In this document: piece by piece, positions 1 through 7,174 of the stretch
How positions within the stretch are numbered: position 1 is the stretch's first letter
Layout: every line of letters begins with the position of its first letter
DNA from: CAVZBW01 sp963778465
GTDB lineage: Bacteria; Actinomycetota; Acidimicrobiia; Acidimicrobiales; RAAP-2
Length of the DNA stretch: 64,000 bases
NCBI GenBank assembly: GCA_963778465.1
Contig: CAVZUK010000002.1
Coordinates: forward strand, 248,001-312,000
Direction: 5' to 3'
Position numbers and translations under genes: made by a program
Notes under the pieces: model-generated
The model's database searches: none
The model's input: the letters and a program-made list of their open reading frames with translations, nothing else
Told to the model about the DNA's origin: nothing

Positions 1-908
1 CCGTCATCCGCACCGGCTGTCGCCGTTCCACCCGACACGCCGATCGCCGAGGCGTTGGTGGTCGCCGAGGTCGATCCGGTGGTGCTGGTGGCCGTTGCCT
101 TCCCCGTGCTGCCACCCCCCTCGGCGAAGGACAGGGCGTTGGTCCCGACTCCATTGCTCGAGGCGACGGCGTCGTTGCCACTGCCGCCCGATGCACCGGT
201 CCCCGCGTACGCATCGGCGCTCCCGCCTCCGGCACCGGTGGCCTGGGCCACATTGTTGTCGGTGGCGGTGTTCGGAGAGGTTCCGCTGGCCACGCCAGCT
301 TGAGCATCGGCGGAGCTGTTGCTGTCGGTGGTGGCCAAAGCGGTGTTGCTTCCCACAGCGATTTGGGCCGACGCTGTCCGGTTTCCATTGCTGGCGGTCG
401 CGGAGACGGGGCGGTTGTCCTGGCTGTTGATCCCGTCTCCCGCGGCCGCCGTGGCCGTGCCACGGATCTGGAGGATCGGGGGAGGGTTGAGGCTGCCGGC
501 CCAGTTCGGCAGGCTCGAGGGTCCCGTGCTGCCGCCGAGAGGGCCGAGAACCTCCGCCAGCTGGCCCCAATGGCTCCCACCGACGCCACCACCACCGTCG
601 GTGCCTGCGAGATCGTCGTTGCCGGCCAAGCCGTCGGCTTGGCCGGCAAGGTCCTCGGTGTGCCCTGGTACCGGTCCCCATGCTGACACCTCGTCGGGGA
701 GAGCGGTCGCCGCAGACAACCAAGACGGATGATTGGCGCCAATGCCCGAACCGGTTCCACTGGCCAGGGGATGCTGGCGGGCTCCGCCTCCGGGTCCACC
801 CCGTCCGCCCGAGTCGGGAGCGTGAGCGGTGGCCGTCAGGCTGAGGGATGTGGCGCAGGCGATCACGCCGGCGACCCCCACGGCGCCCGCCCCCAAGGCT
901 CCGACCAC
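1..908 (-). CDS. Exported low-complexity Ala/Thr/Ser/Gly/Asn-rich protein, cut by left edge
   Basis: About 302 N-terminal residues are visible; the C-terminus lies beyond the window. The GTG start at 908 has GGGAGG 6 bases upstream. Residues 2-30 form a hydrophobic secretion signal (VVGALGAGAVGVAGVIACAT, then ATAHA as a plausible signal peptidase site). VIAC at residues 15-18 also fits a lipobox, so it could be a lipoprotein. A Gly/Pro-rich stretch follows, and from about residue 160 the chain is dominated by Ala, Thr, Ser, Asn and Gly with no recognisable catalytic domain. This composition suggests a cell-surface or secreted structural protein, but that is inference. The same DNA is open in other frames on both strands because of its composition; only this frame carries a signal peptide and ribosome site. 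Confidence 0.6.
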   Translation of the reverse strand, partial: MVGALGAGAVGVAGVIACATSLSLTATAHAPDSGGRGGPGGGARQHPLASGTGSGIGANHPSWLSAATALPDEVSAWGPVPGHTEDLAGQADGLAGNDDLAGTDGGGGVGGSHWGQLAEVLGPLGGSTGPSSLPNWAGSLNPPPILQIRGTATAAAGDGINSQDNRPVSATASNGNRTASAQIAVGSNTALATTDSNSSADAQAGVASGTSPNTATDNNVAQATGAGGGSADAYAGTGASGGSGNDAVASSNGVGTNALSFAEGGGSTGKATATSTTGSTSATTNASAIGVSGGTATAGADD

Positions 909-1292
909 TCTGACCTCCCGGGCGGTCCTTTGTGGCCCGTCTCGGAGAGGACTCTTCAACCCGACCGTGGCGCTCGAGACAACGCGTTGGCCACCTCGCG
1001 ATCGCGCATGGGCGCCTCTGTTCCGTCTGGCCGGCACGACACCTCCCTTTGATCCGCAGTTGCAGCGGGAGCGAACTCCGAGGCGCCGAATGCTAGGGGC
1101 CTCGAAGCCGTGAGATGGAGCACGGCGGTGATGTATGCCCAGCTCAGCAATAAGAATTTCCTAAAGCGTCTTCTGAGGTTCGCAACGGCTCGTCCCCCGG
1201 TCGAATGCTCCGCTCTGGATTCGGGAGCGTCACGATTCGGCGAGAGAGGAAGCTCGAAGGACGATCGCGAACGTCACTTCTCACGGAAGCAG
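909..1292. other. Intergenic region, no gene supported
   Basis: This 384-base stretch separates two minus-strand genes. It should hold the promoter of the exported protein starting at 908. No convincing promoter hexamers, hairpin or coding frame was found; the open frames present lack ribosome sites and family-like sequence. Confidence 0.5.
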
Positions 1293-1772
1293 CTAGCCGG
1301 GAAGGTCCTCAGGCCGCTTGGCCGCGAGGTGGCCGGTCCGGAGCCCGGTGGATTGGCCGACCTCGATCAGGTAACCGTCGGGGTCTCGCATGTAACAGCG
1401 GATCTCCGCTCCCCGGTCGATCGGAGGGGTGACGAACTCGGCGCCGCGCTCGCTCCAGGAGCGATAACAGGCGTGGATGTCGGCAACCCTCAGGTTCAAG
1501 AAGATCGAGGTGGTCGGACCAGCCTCGTAGTTGACGACACTGATGTCCGGCTTGTCCGGGGTAGGCCCGCCTCCCGGATTCATGATGATCCAGGAGTTCG
1601 ACAGCTGGACCATGCAGGGGTTCTCCTCGAGGACCACTCTTCCTCCGAGCACCTCTGAATAGAAGCGCCGGGAATCGGCCACCTTGCGCACCGTGATGAA
1701 GAGCGTGACGAGGATCCCCTCGTCGGGCGTCGGAAGGTTCGCGAAATCGATGAAAGGCGCGTCGTCGGTCAT
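1293..1772 (-). CDS. VOC superfamily (glyoxalase/bleomycin-resistance fold) protein
   Basis: A 159-residue protein with the single-module layout of the vicinal oxygen chelate family. The N-terminal half has the strand-helix pattern LVTLFITVRKVADSRRFYSE. The C-terminal half ends in the typical CYMRDPDGYLIEVGQ segment, where the Glu of LIEVGQ is the usual metal ligand position. VOC proteins include dioxygenases, isomerases and resistance proteins; the substrate cannot be told from sequence. It lies 46 bases downstream of an NTF2-like gene on the same strand and is probably co-transcribed with the three genes upstream of it. Confidence 0.8.
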   Translation of the reverse strand: MTDDAPFIDFANLPTPDEGILVTLFITVRKVADSRRFYSEVLGGRVVLEENPCMVQLSNSWIIMNPGGGPTPDKPDISVVNYEAGPTTSIFLNLRVADIHACYRSWSERGAEFVTPPIDRGAEIRCYMRDPDGYLIEVGQSTGLRTGHLAAKRPEDLPG

Positions 1773-1818
1773 GGAAACACTCCCTCGCTCGTCGGACTGC
1801 GCGGCCGCTTCTGGCCTA

Positions 1819-2202
1819 TCAGTTGGACGTCTGCGATACCGCCGTCATTTCGGCGATCAGTGGTTCTGGCCATCGACCACCACAAAAGGCTGTGTCGGAG
1901 GTCACTTGCCCGTTGTGGATGCGAAGGATGTGAGCCTGATGGCACATGTGGGTCACACCGCCTTCTTCCCAGGTGAGCGTGAACTCGACGAGCTCGCCGT
2001 CGGCTAGAGGCCTGCGATGCAGATGCTGGAAGGTGCCCGGGTCTGCGTACCAGCGGCAGAGCTCTTCACGCACCGCGTCGGAACCTCTGGTGGTGAAACG
2101 CCAGTTCGGAACGGTGGCATCGAGGACGGCGTCGTTGCTGAAGACACCTGCCGGTACGGCTCCCGCCTCGATTCCGGCCAGAAGGGCATCGACGGGATCC
2201 AT
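1819..2202 (-). CDS. SnoaL-like / NTF2-fold protein
   Basis: A 127-residue NTF2-fold protein. The ATG at 2202 was chosen over an upstream in-frame start because GGATGAGGAG lies just before it and MDPVDALLAGIEAG begins like other family members. The middle reads as the family pattern of a short helix, VFSNDAVLDATVPNWRF, then VREELCRWYADP, and the C-terminal sheet contains ELVEFTLTWEE and ILRIHNGQVTS. Members act as small isomerases, cyclases or hydrolases in degradation and polyketide pathways, or only as binding proteins. It sits 10 bases after another NTF2-fold gene, suggesting a heteromeric pair or duplicated function. Confidence 0.75.
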   Translation of the reverse strand: MDPVDALLAGIEAGAVPAGVFSNDAVLDATVPNWRFTTRGSDAVREELCRWYADPGTFQHLHRRPLADGELVEFTLTWEEGGVTHMCHQAHILRIHNGQVTSDTAFCGGRWPEPLIAEMTAVSQTSN

Positions 2203-2212
2203 TCGCAACTCC

Positions 2213-2551
2213 TCATCCCTTGACGTAGGAGAGCTTTTCGGCGACCTTGCCGTTCCGGACACGGAATAGGTCCACTCCGCGGATGTGTCCACCGTTGAAC
2301 GTGTAGCGCCAGCGTTGCACGACCCGGTCGCCCGCTCGAAAGGTCTCCTCCTCCTCGAATCGAGAACGGCCGTCTTCGAAGATGGATTCCCAGGCGGCCC
2401 GGATAGCTTCGACTCCCACGCAGCGGGTGCCGTCTGGTGCGGGGCCGGTGGCGTCGAAGACGCAGTCCTCGGTCAGCATCGCCAGGGCGCCCTCGAGGTC
2501 GTGATCGGCCCAGGCCTCTCCGAACACCTCGACCACCTTCAGCGGGTCCAT
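2213..2551 (-). CDS. SnoaL-like / NTF2-fold protein
   Basis: A 112-residue NTF2-fold protein, full length for the family. The pattern AWADHDLEGALAMLTEDCVF, then GVEAIRAAWESIF, then VVQRWRYTFNGGHIRGVDLF and VRNGKVAEKLSYVKG is that of SnoaL-like polyketide cyclase or ester-isomerase domains. The reaction is unknown. It is the second gene of a likely operon starting with the cupin gene (18 bases upstream), followed by a second NTF2-fold gene 10 bases downstream and then a VOC gene. Confidence 0.78.
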   Translation of the reverse strand: MDPLKVVEVFGEAWADHDLEGALAMLTEDCVFDATGPAPDGTRCVGVEAIRAAWESIFEDGRSRFEEEETFRAGDRVVQRWRYTFNGGHIRGVDLFRVRNGKVAEKLSYVKG

Positions 2552-2569
2552 CGCCGAGTCAACGCCCAG

Positions 2570-2929
2570 TCAATCGGGCTTGGCGTAGTTGCTGGCGCCG
2601 AACCAGTCGACCACGATGACGGCTTGGTCCCCGACGACCCAGGCGTCGTGGCCGCTCGGCAGCGAGGTCACATCCCCTGGTTCGGCGACGAACTCCGTGC
2701 CGTCGTCCATCCGGATCGCCAGCCGGCCCGCTACGTGATACTGGAAATGCGGTGCAGTGCAACTATCGGTCCCAGCGATGGGTTTCACGTCGTTGGACCA
2801 TCGCCAGCCCGGTTCGAGTACGAGACGACCGATCTCGGCGTCACCCACCCTGAGGATCTCGGCCCTCCCGTTGGGGAACTCCCTCACCTCGTCCGATTTG
2901 TCGAAGCCGCGATGCTCGGTCTGCTGCAT
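2570..2929 (-). CDS. Cupin-domain protein
   Basis: A 119-residue single-cupin protein. Motif 1 is approximated by HFQYHVAGRLAIRMDDGTEF around residues 61-80 and motif 2 by GDVTSLPSGHDAWVVGD around residues 85-101. Metal-ligand His residues are present but the spacing is not fully canonical. It starts at 2929, 100 bases from the divergent TetR gene at 3030, and is first in the minus-strand group of cupin, two NTF2-like and VOC genes. The palindrome at 2981-2998 lies between the two starts, so this group is probably repressed by that TetR protein. Confidence 0.75.
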   Translation of the reverse strand: MQQTEHRGFDKSDEVREFPNGRAEILRVGDAEIGRLVLEPGWRWSNDVKPIAGTDSCTAPHFQYHVAGRLAIRMDDGTEFVAEPGDVTSLPSGHDAWVVGDQAVIVVDWFGASNYAKPD

Positions 2930-2980
2930 CCGTGCCTCCTCGATGCGGTACTTGCCCGCTAGCGAGCCGATGCCTTACTC

Positions 2981-2998
2981 TGACTTACTAGTAGGTCA
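2981..2998. promoter_or_regulatory. Near-perfect 18-bp palindrome, likely TetR operator
   Basis: TGACTTACTAGTAGGTCA reads almost identically on both strands, with mismatch only at one symmetric pair, around an ACTAGT centre. It sits between the divergent cupin (start 2929) and TetR (start 3030) genes, the classic place for an autoregulatory TetR operator. Confidence 0.65.
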
Positions 2999-3029
2999 AT
3001 GTCAATACCGGTCTTGCGGAGAGGTAGCG

Positions 3030-3617
3030 ATGGCGACGAGCAACAGTGGCGGCGGGGGGACGGCTTCTGCGATCCTCGACGTCGCCGAGCGACTGGTGCA
3101 GACCCGGGGGTTCAATGCCTTCTCGTACGCCGACGTCGCGGGCGAGCTTGGGATCACCAAGCCGGCCCTCCACTACCACTTTGCCGGCAAGGCCGAGCTG
3201 GGCCAGGCGCTCCTGGCCCGGTATGCCTCGAGGTTCAGCGATGCGCTCGACGCGATCGATGCCCGGGAGGCCGACGCCGCCAGCAGCCTGAACTCCTACA
3301 TCGAGCTCTACGCGCAGGTGCTGGCCCAGGACCGGATGTGCCTGTGCGGGATGCTCGCCGCCGATTACCAGACCCTGCCCGATCCGATGCGACGGGCCCT
3401 CATCGGGTTTTTCGACCGCAACGAGACCTGGCTTGCGAGCGTGATCGACGCGGGACGGGACGACGGAACCATCCTCGTGGATGGCGTGAGCCGGGAGGTC
3501 GCTCAAATGATCATCGGCACCCTCGAAGGAGCGATGCTCGTCGCCCGCACCTACGGCGACCCGGAGCGCTTCGCCAGCTCGGCCGGGCGACTTTTGGCCG
3601 AGGTCATCTCCTCGTAG
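3030..3617 (+). CDS. TetR/AcrR family transcriptional regulator
   Basis: A 195-residue repressor of usual length. The N-terminal helix-turn-helix spans about residues 10-55: AILDVAERLVQTRGFNAFSY, DVAGELGITKPALHYHF and KAELGQAL, where ITKPALHYHF is the recognition-helix region. The C-terminal ligand domain contains a CLCGMLAADY segment with two close Cys residues. The ATG at 3030 has GGAGAGG upstream; an earlier in-frame start would run through the operator and into the divergent gene. It likely controls the cupin/NTF2/VOC operon and itself; the ligand is unknown. Confidence 0.88.
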   Translation: MATSNSGGGGTASAILDVAERLVQTRGFNAFSYADVAGELGITKPALHYHFAGKAELGQALLARYASRFSDALDAIDAREADAASSLNSYIELYAQVLAQDRMCLCGMLAADYQTLPDPMRRALIGFFDRNETWLASVIDAGRDDGTILVDGVSREVAQMIIGTLEGAMLVARTYGDPERFASSAGRLLAEVISS

Positions 3618-3838
3618 AAGCGCCCTGGACGACGCAGACTCCAAGGGCTTCGGGACTGCTGCCAGTCCTGGACCTCGAGGAAGGTGCCCACCCGTTCGAA
3701 GGTCCCCACTGCGATGAACTCCGAGAGGGGTGTCCAGTCGGCGGCCGTCGTCGCGTCAGGCGCGATCCCTCTCAGCGTTCGCTCGTAGTCGAGGACCCTG
3801 CGCCTGAGTGGACCGAGAGCGTCGTCAGGAAAGAACAT
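3551..3838 (-). pseudogene. Probable remnant of an NTF2-like/conserved hypothetical gene
   Basis: An open frame of 95 residues that reads as protein only in its first ~65 residues: LRRRVLDYERTLRG, then WTPLSEFIAVGTFERVGTFL and EVQDWQQ. The last segment resembles the N-terminal half of a small actinobacterial protein family in which a longer C-terminal beta-sheet follows. Here the rest becomes Arg/Ser-rich and runs antisense into the end of the TetR gene. It follows the DapB-like gene by 37 bases on the same strand. The family resemblance is from memory and unverified, so this may instead be a short real gene. Confidence 0.35.
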
Positions 3839-3875
3839 GGGCCGCCGGGCTCTCGCCGTCGACCATCGGGGGGGC

Positions 3876-4976
3876 CTATTCCGCCGCCCGGCGGCGCGGG
3901 CCACTCGGCAGGAAATGGGGTAGGTCCTCGGTGGTGAGGATGCCGGGATCCGCGGCGCACACGTACGGGATGGCGTTGACGGGGCCGTTCGCATTGAACG
4001 CGGGCACGTACGAGGCCAGGTCGTCGAGCGGGACCGGGAACGGCATGCTGACGTCGAACGGCGCGTCTCCGTGTATCCGGATGCGCCAGCCGGTCGGCTG
4101 CAAGCCCCAGTCCGCATCGACATCCCTCGAGACGAAGGCGTACTGGGTGAAGCGGATCCGGTCGATCCCGCCGCTGCGGCCCAGCACGGCGACCCGCTGT
4201 GCGGCGGCCGTCCCCGCCTTGATCTCGCCGGCCACGATGGACTCGTCCCTCCTGGCCGCGGCCACGCCACCCTCGGCCGTCCATTCGTCGATCGTGAAGC
4301 CCGCGAGATCCGCCAGTACCGTCAGGGCGGGCTGGTACTCGCCGAAGAGATGGTTCCTGCGTCGATCCGGGTCGAACTCCGACACCGGCTTCCCGAATCG
4401 CATCTGCTCGAGCACCATGTGCGGCGACGGCCGGCGCGACAGATCGCCGAACTCCTCGATCTCGATCAGGTCGACCCGACGCTCGACCGAGAGCAACGCC
4501 ATCGGCAGGGTCTCGGTGATGAACCCGGGATCACTCCCGCTCGCCCATACCGAGGCCCTGCCCTGCTCGCACGCCTCGAGGACCCGAGCCCGGAGCCCGT
4601 CGCCGAGCCGCACGCCGCGGGCGACCAGGTCGGTGCAGGTGGTGACGACGTTGGTTCCCCGTTGCAGCAACGAGGTGACGTCGTCGACGAGCTCCTCTTG
4701 GGTCAGCCCTGCCCGTGTCCTGCCGCTCCCGGTGGCACGCGGCATGTAGACGCAGCAGTCCGCGTCGACCTCGAAGATCGCGTCGCGGTTTGAGGTGGCC
4801 ACGACGCCGGTTGGACCCTCGCCGCACAGCTCACCGGCGACGACCCCGTCCTTTGCCGGGTCGTAGACGAAGACCCCGACCAGTTGGAGCGACGGGTCCC
4901 GGATCACCTCCCGGAGCGCACGCTGGCCGGTGTTGCCGGTCGCCCACTGGATCACGCGGCACGTCGAGGAAGTCAT
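3876..4976 (-). CDS. Dihydrodipicolinate reductase-like NAD(P)-binding protein
   Basis: A 366-residue protein of the DapB-like dehydrogenase group common in Actinobacteria (related to diaminopentanoate dehydrogenases). Near the N-terminus, VIQWATGNTGQRALREVI is the Rossmann nucleotide-binding turn and VFVYDPAKDG follows at the second strand. GTNVVTTCTDL and VWASGSDPGFITETLP are further family segments. The ATG at 4976 is preceded by AGGGGGAT; an open frame continuing upstream lacks such a site. Its substrate is unknown. It is divergent from the ABC binding-protein gene at 5165 with a near-palindrome between them. Confidence 0.7.
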   Translation of the reverse strand: MTSSTCRVIQWATGNTGQRALREVIRDPSLQLVGVFVYDPAKDGVVAGELCGEGPTGVVATSNRDAIFEVDADCCVYMPRATGSGRTRAGLTQEELVDDVTSLLQRGTNVVTTCTDLVARGVRLGDGLRARVLEACEQGRASVWASGSDPGFITETLPMALLSVERRVDLIEIEEFGDLSRRPSPHMVLEQMRFGKPVSEFDPDRRRNHLFGEYQPALTVLADLAGFTIDEWTAEGGVAAARRDESIVAGEIKAGTAAAQRVAVLGRSGGIDRIRFTQYAFVSRDVDADWGLQPTGWRIRIHGDAPFDVSMPFPVPLDDLASYVPAFNANGPVNAIPYVCAADPGILTTEDLPHFLPSGPRRRAAE

Positions 4977-5036
4977 GCCATCCCCCTGTCGGATGAGCCG
5001 AACCTCCTTGAAACCTGCCGATCGGCTCTCCCGGGA

Positions 5037-5058
5037 CCATCGGTCGGCCGGTCGATGG
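5037..5058. promoter_or_regulatory. Imperfect 22-bp inverted repeat in divergent promoter
   Basis: CCATCGGTCGGCCGGTCGAT plus GG has CCATCG/CGATGG arms around a CGGCCG centre, with four symmetric mismatch positions. It lies between the DapB-like gene and the ABC binding-protein gene and could be a TetR-type operator shared by both. Confidence 0.4.
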
Positions 5059-5164
5059 AGGTCGGAACGGAAACTGTCGAGTCGCCCGGAGAATCGGGCG
5101 TTCGAAGAGTAGGATATCTTCAATCTCAGAAACGAGAAGGGCATTCCACCAGGTAGGGGGGCAC

Positions 5165-6409
5165 ATGAAAGCACGCTGGACTCGGTGGCCCGTCGCTGTC
5201 GCAGCAGCCTGTCTGGTTGCCCCGGTCTTGGCGGCAATGGCCGCATCGCCCGCGTCGGCGGCGCCCGAGCCGATCACGCTGGCGGTCGTCACCTCGCTGA
5301 GCGGGCCGGCGGCACCCGAGGACCAGGGGGTCCCGGCCGCCTTCGAGGCGCGTCTCGCGCTGCAAAACGCCAAGGGCGGCGTCAACGGCCACAAGCTCGT
5401 GCCGTTGGTGATCGACGACCAGACTTCTCCGACGGCCGTCGTAACCGGAGTGCAGGACGCGCTCTCCAAGGGTGCGTTCGGCATCGTCTCGGAGAGCGCA
5501 CTCTTCTTCGCCGCCGCCAAGTACCCCGAGCAGGCCGGGGTGCCGGTCACCGGCTTCTACGGCGACGGCCCGGAGTGGGGTGAGCAGCCCTACACCAACA
5601 TGTTCGCGGCCGACGAGGGCAGCGTGGATCCCAAGTATCCCGTCAACACGCTCCAGGGGACGATCCTCAAGAGGTACGGGGGCACGACCGTGGCCACCTA
5701 CGGCTACAGCATCTCGCCCTCCTCCACCCGCGCCACCATCGGCACGGCGCGGTCGTTCGAGCACGTCGGCGGCAAGGTCGGCGTCGAGGACACCTCCCTG
5801 CCCTTCGGCACCACGAACTTCACCACCCCGGCGATCATCGCCAAGCAGAAGCACGTCGATGCGCTCTGGCCCAACCTGGACGACAACTCGAACTTCGCCC
5901 TCGCCACGGCCCTCAAGCAGGACGGCGTGAAGATCAAGGCCGCCGTGTACGCGACCGGGTACGACCCGGCCGTCATCCACTCGCCGACCTGGCAGGACCT
6001 CCAGGGCGGGTACTTCCTCTCCCTGTACCGGCCCTGGTCGCTGCCGAACAACGCCACCCGGCAGATGTCCGCGGCACTGCAGAAGTACGCCCACTACTCG
6101 CCGAGCCAGTTCCCGACGTTCATGCAGTACGAGGCGTGGGTGGGTGCCGACCTCATGATCAAGGGCCTCCAGATGGCCGGGAAGAATCCCACCCACGAGG
6201 GAGTCATCAAGGCGCTCAGGGGAGTGAAGTCCTACAACGCCAACGGGCTCCTGCCCATCACCGTCAACTACTCGACGGCCTTTGGGCACGACCCGCCCAA
6301 GCAGTGCACCTGGATCGTCCAGGCACAGGCCAACGGCTTCGTGCCGACCAGCTCCCAACCGGTGTGCGGGACCGACATCCCGGGTACCTCGACGGCCAGT
6401 TCGAGCTGA
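5165..6409 (+). CDS. ABC transporter substrate-binding protein, branched-chain amino acid (LivK) type
   Basis: A 414-residue secreted receptor. Residues 1-33 form a Sec signal peptide ending SPASA before APEPITLAVV. The mature part follows the type I periplasmic-binding fold: ITLAVVTSLSGPAAPEDQG, AFEARLALQNAKGGVNG, KLVPLVIDDQTSPT and, later, FPTFMQYEAWVGADLMIKGL. The LivK-like class is much used for aromatic, steroid and other carboxylate ligands in degradative gene sets. No permease or ATPase genes are adjacent, so it must work with a transporter encoded elsewhere. AGGTAGGGGGG precedes the ATG. Confidence 0.88.
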   Translation: MKARWTRWPVAVAAACLVAPVLAAMAASPASAAPEPITLAVVTSLSGPAAPEDQGVPAAFEARLALQNAKGGVNGHKLVPLVIDDQTSPTAVVTGVQDALSKGAFGIVSESALFFAAAKYPEQAGVPVTGFYGDGPEWGEQPYTNMFAADEGSVDPKYPVNTLQGTILKRYGGTTVATYGYSISPSSTRATIGTARSFEHVGGKVGVEDTSLPFGTTNFTTPAIIAKQKHVDALWPNLDDNSNFALATALKQDGVKIKAAVYATGYDPAVIHSPTWQDLQGGYFLSLYRPWSLPNNATRQMSAALQKYAHYSPSQFPTFMQYEAWVGADLMIKGLQMAGKNPTHEGVIKALRGVKSYNANGLLPITVNYSTAFGHDPPKQCTWIVQAQANGFVPTSSQPVCGTDIPGTSTASSS

Positions 6410-6450
6410 TCGACCGCGGGGTGCCGCCCGCCCGTCTCGACGTCGAGGCC

Positions 6451-7071
6451 CTACGCCGTCCCCGGCATGGGACCCGGGCCGTGTTCCGCAGGGAGCTCGC
6501 CGCGCAGACCCATGCTGTTGAGGACGCCCGCGAGCGCCAGGTAACCACCGATCACGAAGAGCAGCTCGAAGAGCTGGGACGGCTCCAGCGACGAGGCGAG
6601 CGTGGACCACGTCTCGTGTCCCACGCAGAAGCCGTCCACGATCTCGTCGACCGCCGTGAGGAGCCCGGCCTCGAGGGGCGACCAGACGGAGGCGCCGGCG
6701 CCCTCGGGCACGGCGGCGAGCTGCGCGTCGGAGAGCCCCGACTCGCGACCGATCCGGTGGTGCTGGTTCCACTCGTATCCGGACCGGGTGCGCCAGGCGA
6801 CTCGCAGGATCAGCAGTTCGCGATGGGTGGGCTCCAACCGGGACTCCCCGCTCGCCAGCATGTCGGAGAACGTCAGCCAGGTCTCGCTGAGTGGGACGTG
6901 GTGGGCGAACAGCTCGAGCACGATCGGCATCGGCGGAGCGTCGGGGCCTCCGGAGAGGTAGATCTCGGGACGCCGCAGATGGGCGAGGAGGACCGCCCGG
7001 GTCTCTTCGTCCCAATCGGCGAAGGGAATCGGCGGGAGACGCAGCCCCTCGTCCTGCTGCCGGTTGGTCAT
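6451..7071 (-). CDS. Carboxymuconolactone decarboxylase-family protein
   Basis: A 206-residue AhpD/CMD-type helical protein. HRELLILRVAWRTRSGYEW and QHHRIGRESGLSDAQLAAV form the core motif; the usual redox CxxC is replaced by a non-Cys sequence (SGYEWNQH), so it belongs to the decarboxylase-like rather than the peroxidase branch. The ATG at 7071 (MTNRQQDEG) is preferred over one 63 bases upstream whose extension is Arg-rich. It converges with the ABC binding-protein gene and is divergent from the FadD3-like ligase gene. Confidence 0.85.
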   Translation of the reverse strand: MTNRQQDEGLRLPPIPFADWDEETRAVLLAHLRRPEIYLSGGPDAPPMPIVLELFAHHVPLSETWLTFSDMLASGESRLEPTHRELLILRVAWRTRSGYEWNQHHRIGRESGLSDAQLAAVPEGAGASVWSPLEAGLLTAVDEIVDGFCVGHETWSTLASSLEPSQLFELLFVIGGYLALAGVLNSMGLRGELPAEHGPGPMPGTA

Positions 7072-7174
7072 CGTCCGAACGCGCCTCGACCTCTCGTTGC
7101 GACGGCCCCTGAAAGTAACATTGTTGGGTGACAAGAGCAGCGTTCTCGGTCCTGGCCGCGACGCCGGGCGAGCC

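Noticed and set aside
4..723. 239-codon minus-strand frame at the left edge
   Set aside because: Arg/Gln/His-rich; the neighbouring frame on the same strand has a signal peptide and ribosome site and is the real one.
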